Part shown: positions 5,265 to 5,857 of the stretch, piece by piece
Layout of the letters: every line of letters begins with the position of its first letter
Position numbering within the stretch: the first letter of the stretch is position 1
Source of the DNA: Gammaproteobacteria bacterium
Lineage (GTDB): Bacteria > Pseudomonadota > Gammaproteobacteria > Pseudomonadales > Pseudomonadaceae
Direction of reading: 5' to 3'
NCBI GenBank assembly: GCA_012800475.1
Contig: JAAZJF010000225.1
Span: 1-5,857 of the forward strand
DNA: 5,857 bases
Notes under the pieces: model-generated
Databases searched by the model: none
What the model was told of the DNA's origin: nothing
Seen by the model: only the letters and a program-made list of their open reading frames with translations
Program-made: the position numbers and the translations under genes

Positions 5265-5857
5265 TTAAAACAAACTCGGCAACCCAATCCAAATTGTCAT
5301 GCACGCCCCAGTAAGCTCACCGCCATTACTCAACTCCAGTCGAGCAGGGCGGTGTTCTTGGTCGTGCAGAGCGATAATGCTGGCGGCAAAGTACAGTCCT
5401 AACCCGGTGCTGCCGCTGTCACGATCGATGCCGCTGGATTGGCTTTGACGCACGGGGCCGAGCATTGCTTCAGGGTAGCCGGCTCCGTCATCTTGGATAC
5501 TTAGTTGCACGCCGTTGTCTTGGCGTTGTGCGCTTAAAATAATGGTTTTTTGGCAGTGATTCAGTGCATTGCCTAAAGCGTTATCCAGCACGTTGCGTAT
5601 TAAACTGATATCAAAGTAACCTTCAAGATCAGGGTCGTCCTGCTGGATTTGCAAATCGATATTACGGTAATTGAGCAGCTCACGGTGGCGGTTATGTAAG
5701 TCTTCAAACAGCTCATCGACACTGCAATACTCAGGGTGCAAACGCAGTTGGTTGTGTTCCAGTTTATATACGCCCAGCAACTGCATAAGCATCGCATCGA
5801 GGCGCAATGCTTCTTGCTCAATTAAGCGTGCTTGTGGTGAGTGCTGTAAGGCTTCAG
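5265..5857 (-). CDS. Sensor histidine kinase, C-terminal part (runs off the right edge)
   Basis: The frame is open to the window edge, giving 196 visible residues; the true start lies outside. The beginning, with LIEQEALRLDAMLMQLLGVYKLE near residues 11-33, looks like the second helix of a dimerisation domain, so the phosphoacceptor histidine should lie just beyond the edge. The rest is a HATPase_c domain: an N-box with NVLDNALGNALNH at about 88-100, a G1 box DDGAGYP at about 122-128 and a G2 box GSTGLGLYF at about 148-156. It would bind ATP and phosphorylate a response regulator in the cytoplasm. No regulator is in view. Its stop lies 27 bases before the helicase ATG, so the two may share a transcript. 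The signal sensed cannot be told because the input domain is missing. An internal TTG near 5807 is not a credible start. Confidence 0.92.
   Translation of the reverse strand, partial: EALQHSPQARLIEQEALRLDAMLMQLLGVYKLEHNQLRLHPEYCSVDELFEDLHNRHRELLNYRNIDLQIQQDDPDLEGYFDISLIRNVLDNALGNALNHCQKTIILSAQRQDNGVQLSIQDDGAGYPEAMLGPVRQSQSSGIDRDSGSTGLGLYFAASIIALHDQEHRPARLELSNGGELTGACMTIWIGLPSLF

Noticed and set aside
5600..5821. Minus-strand open frame inside the kinase region
   Set aside because: Its composition (many Cys, Ser and Thr) and lack of any motif mark it as a shadow of the kinase frame, which holds clear N, G1 and G2 boxes.
1..5857. dif, KOPS, CRISPR, tRNA or insertion-sequence features
   Set aside because: Reading both strands by eye I found no sequence close to the gammaproteobacterial dif or GGGNAGGG, no regular repeat-spacer pattern, no cloverleaf and no transposase motifs. 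An eye search can miss divergent dif sites.

Overview
The window looks like chromosomal DNA from a gammaproteobacterium of moderate GC content (roughly mid-to-high 40s %, estimated by eye). The indications are a Tus-type replication-fork arrest protein, a LysE/RhtB amino-acid exporter and a histidine kinase of pseudomonad-like style. I cannot assign a genus. If the Tus homologue works as in Escherichia coli, this DNA may lie near a replication terminus, but I found no convincing dif or KOPS site by eye.

Layout from left to right. At 1-25 there is the possible start of a minus-strand gene that would be coupled to tus. At 37-930 (minus) is tus, with a leader at 931-1020 that holds a promoter candidate, a 27-bp interrupted inverted repeat and only weak Ter-like matches. 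At 1021-1051 is an intrinsic terminator reading leftward, which ends a dead metallophosphatase gene at 1119-1660 (minus). That gene has lost its first catalytic motif, carries a one-base frameshift and has a large internal deletion. At 1687-2319 (plus) is an intact LysE-family exporter, followed five bases later by a possible 38-residue membrane peptide at 2325-2441. The convergent intergenic region at 2320-2627 holds several inverted repeats, including a 14-bp-arm hairpin, but no textbook terminator. At 2628-5237 (minus) is a large protein combining a PD-(D/E)XK-like nuclease domain, a superfamily 2 helicase and a helix-turn-helix. At 5265-5857 (minus) is the C-terminal part of a sensor histidine kinase that runs off the right edge.

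Functional links. The kinase and the nuclease-helicase lie on the same strand with a short gap and may be co-transcribed. The helicase has no methylase or other recognisable restriction partner in view, so it may be a stand-alone nucleic-acid processing or defence enzyme; this is inference. The decayed phosphatase abuts the exporter's start, so the exporter's leader and ribosome binding site now sit at the boundary of a degraded gene. The most interesting items are the divergent Tus with an altered cytosine-lock pocket and its possible operator, and the nuclease-helicase-HTH fusion.
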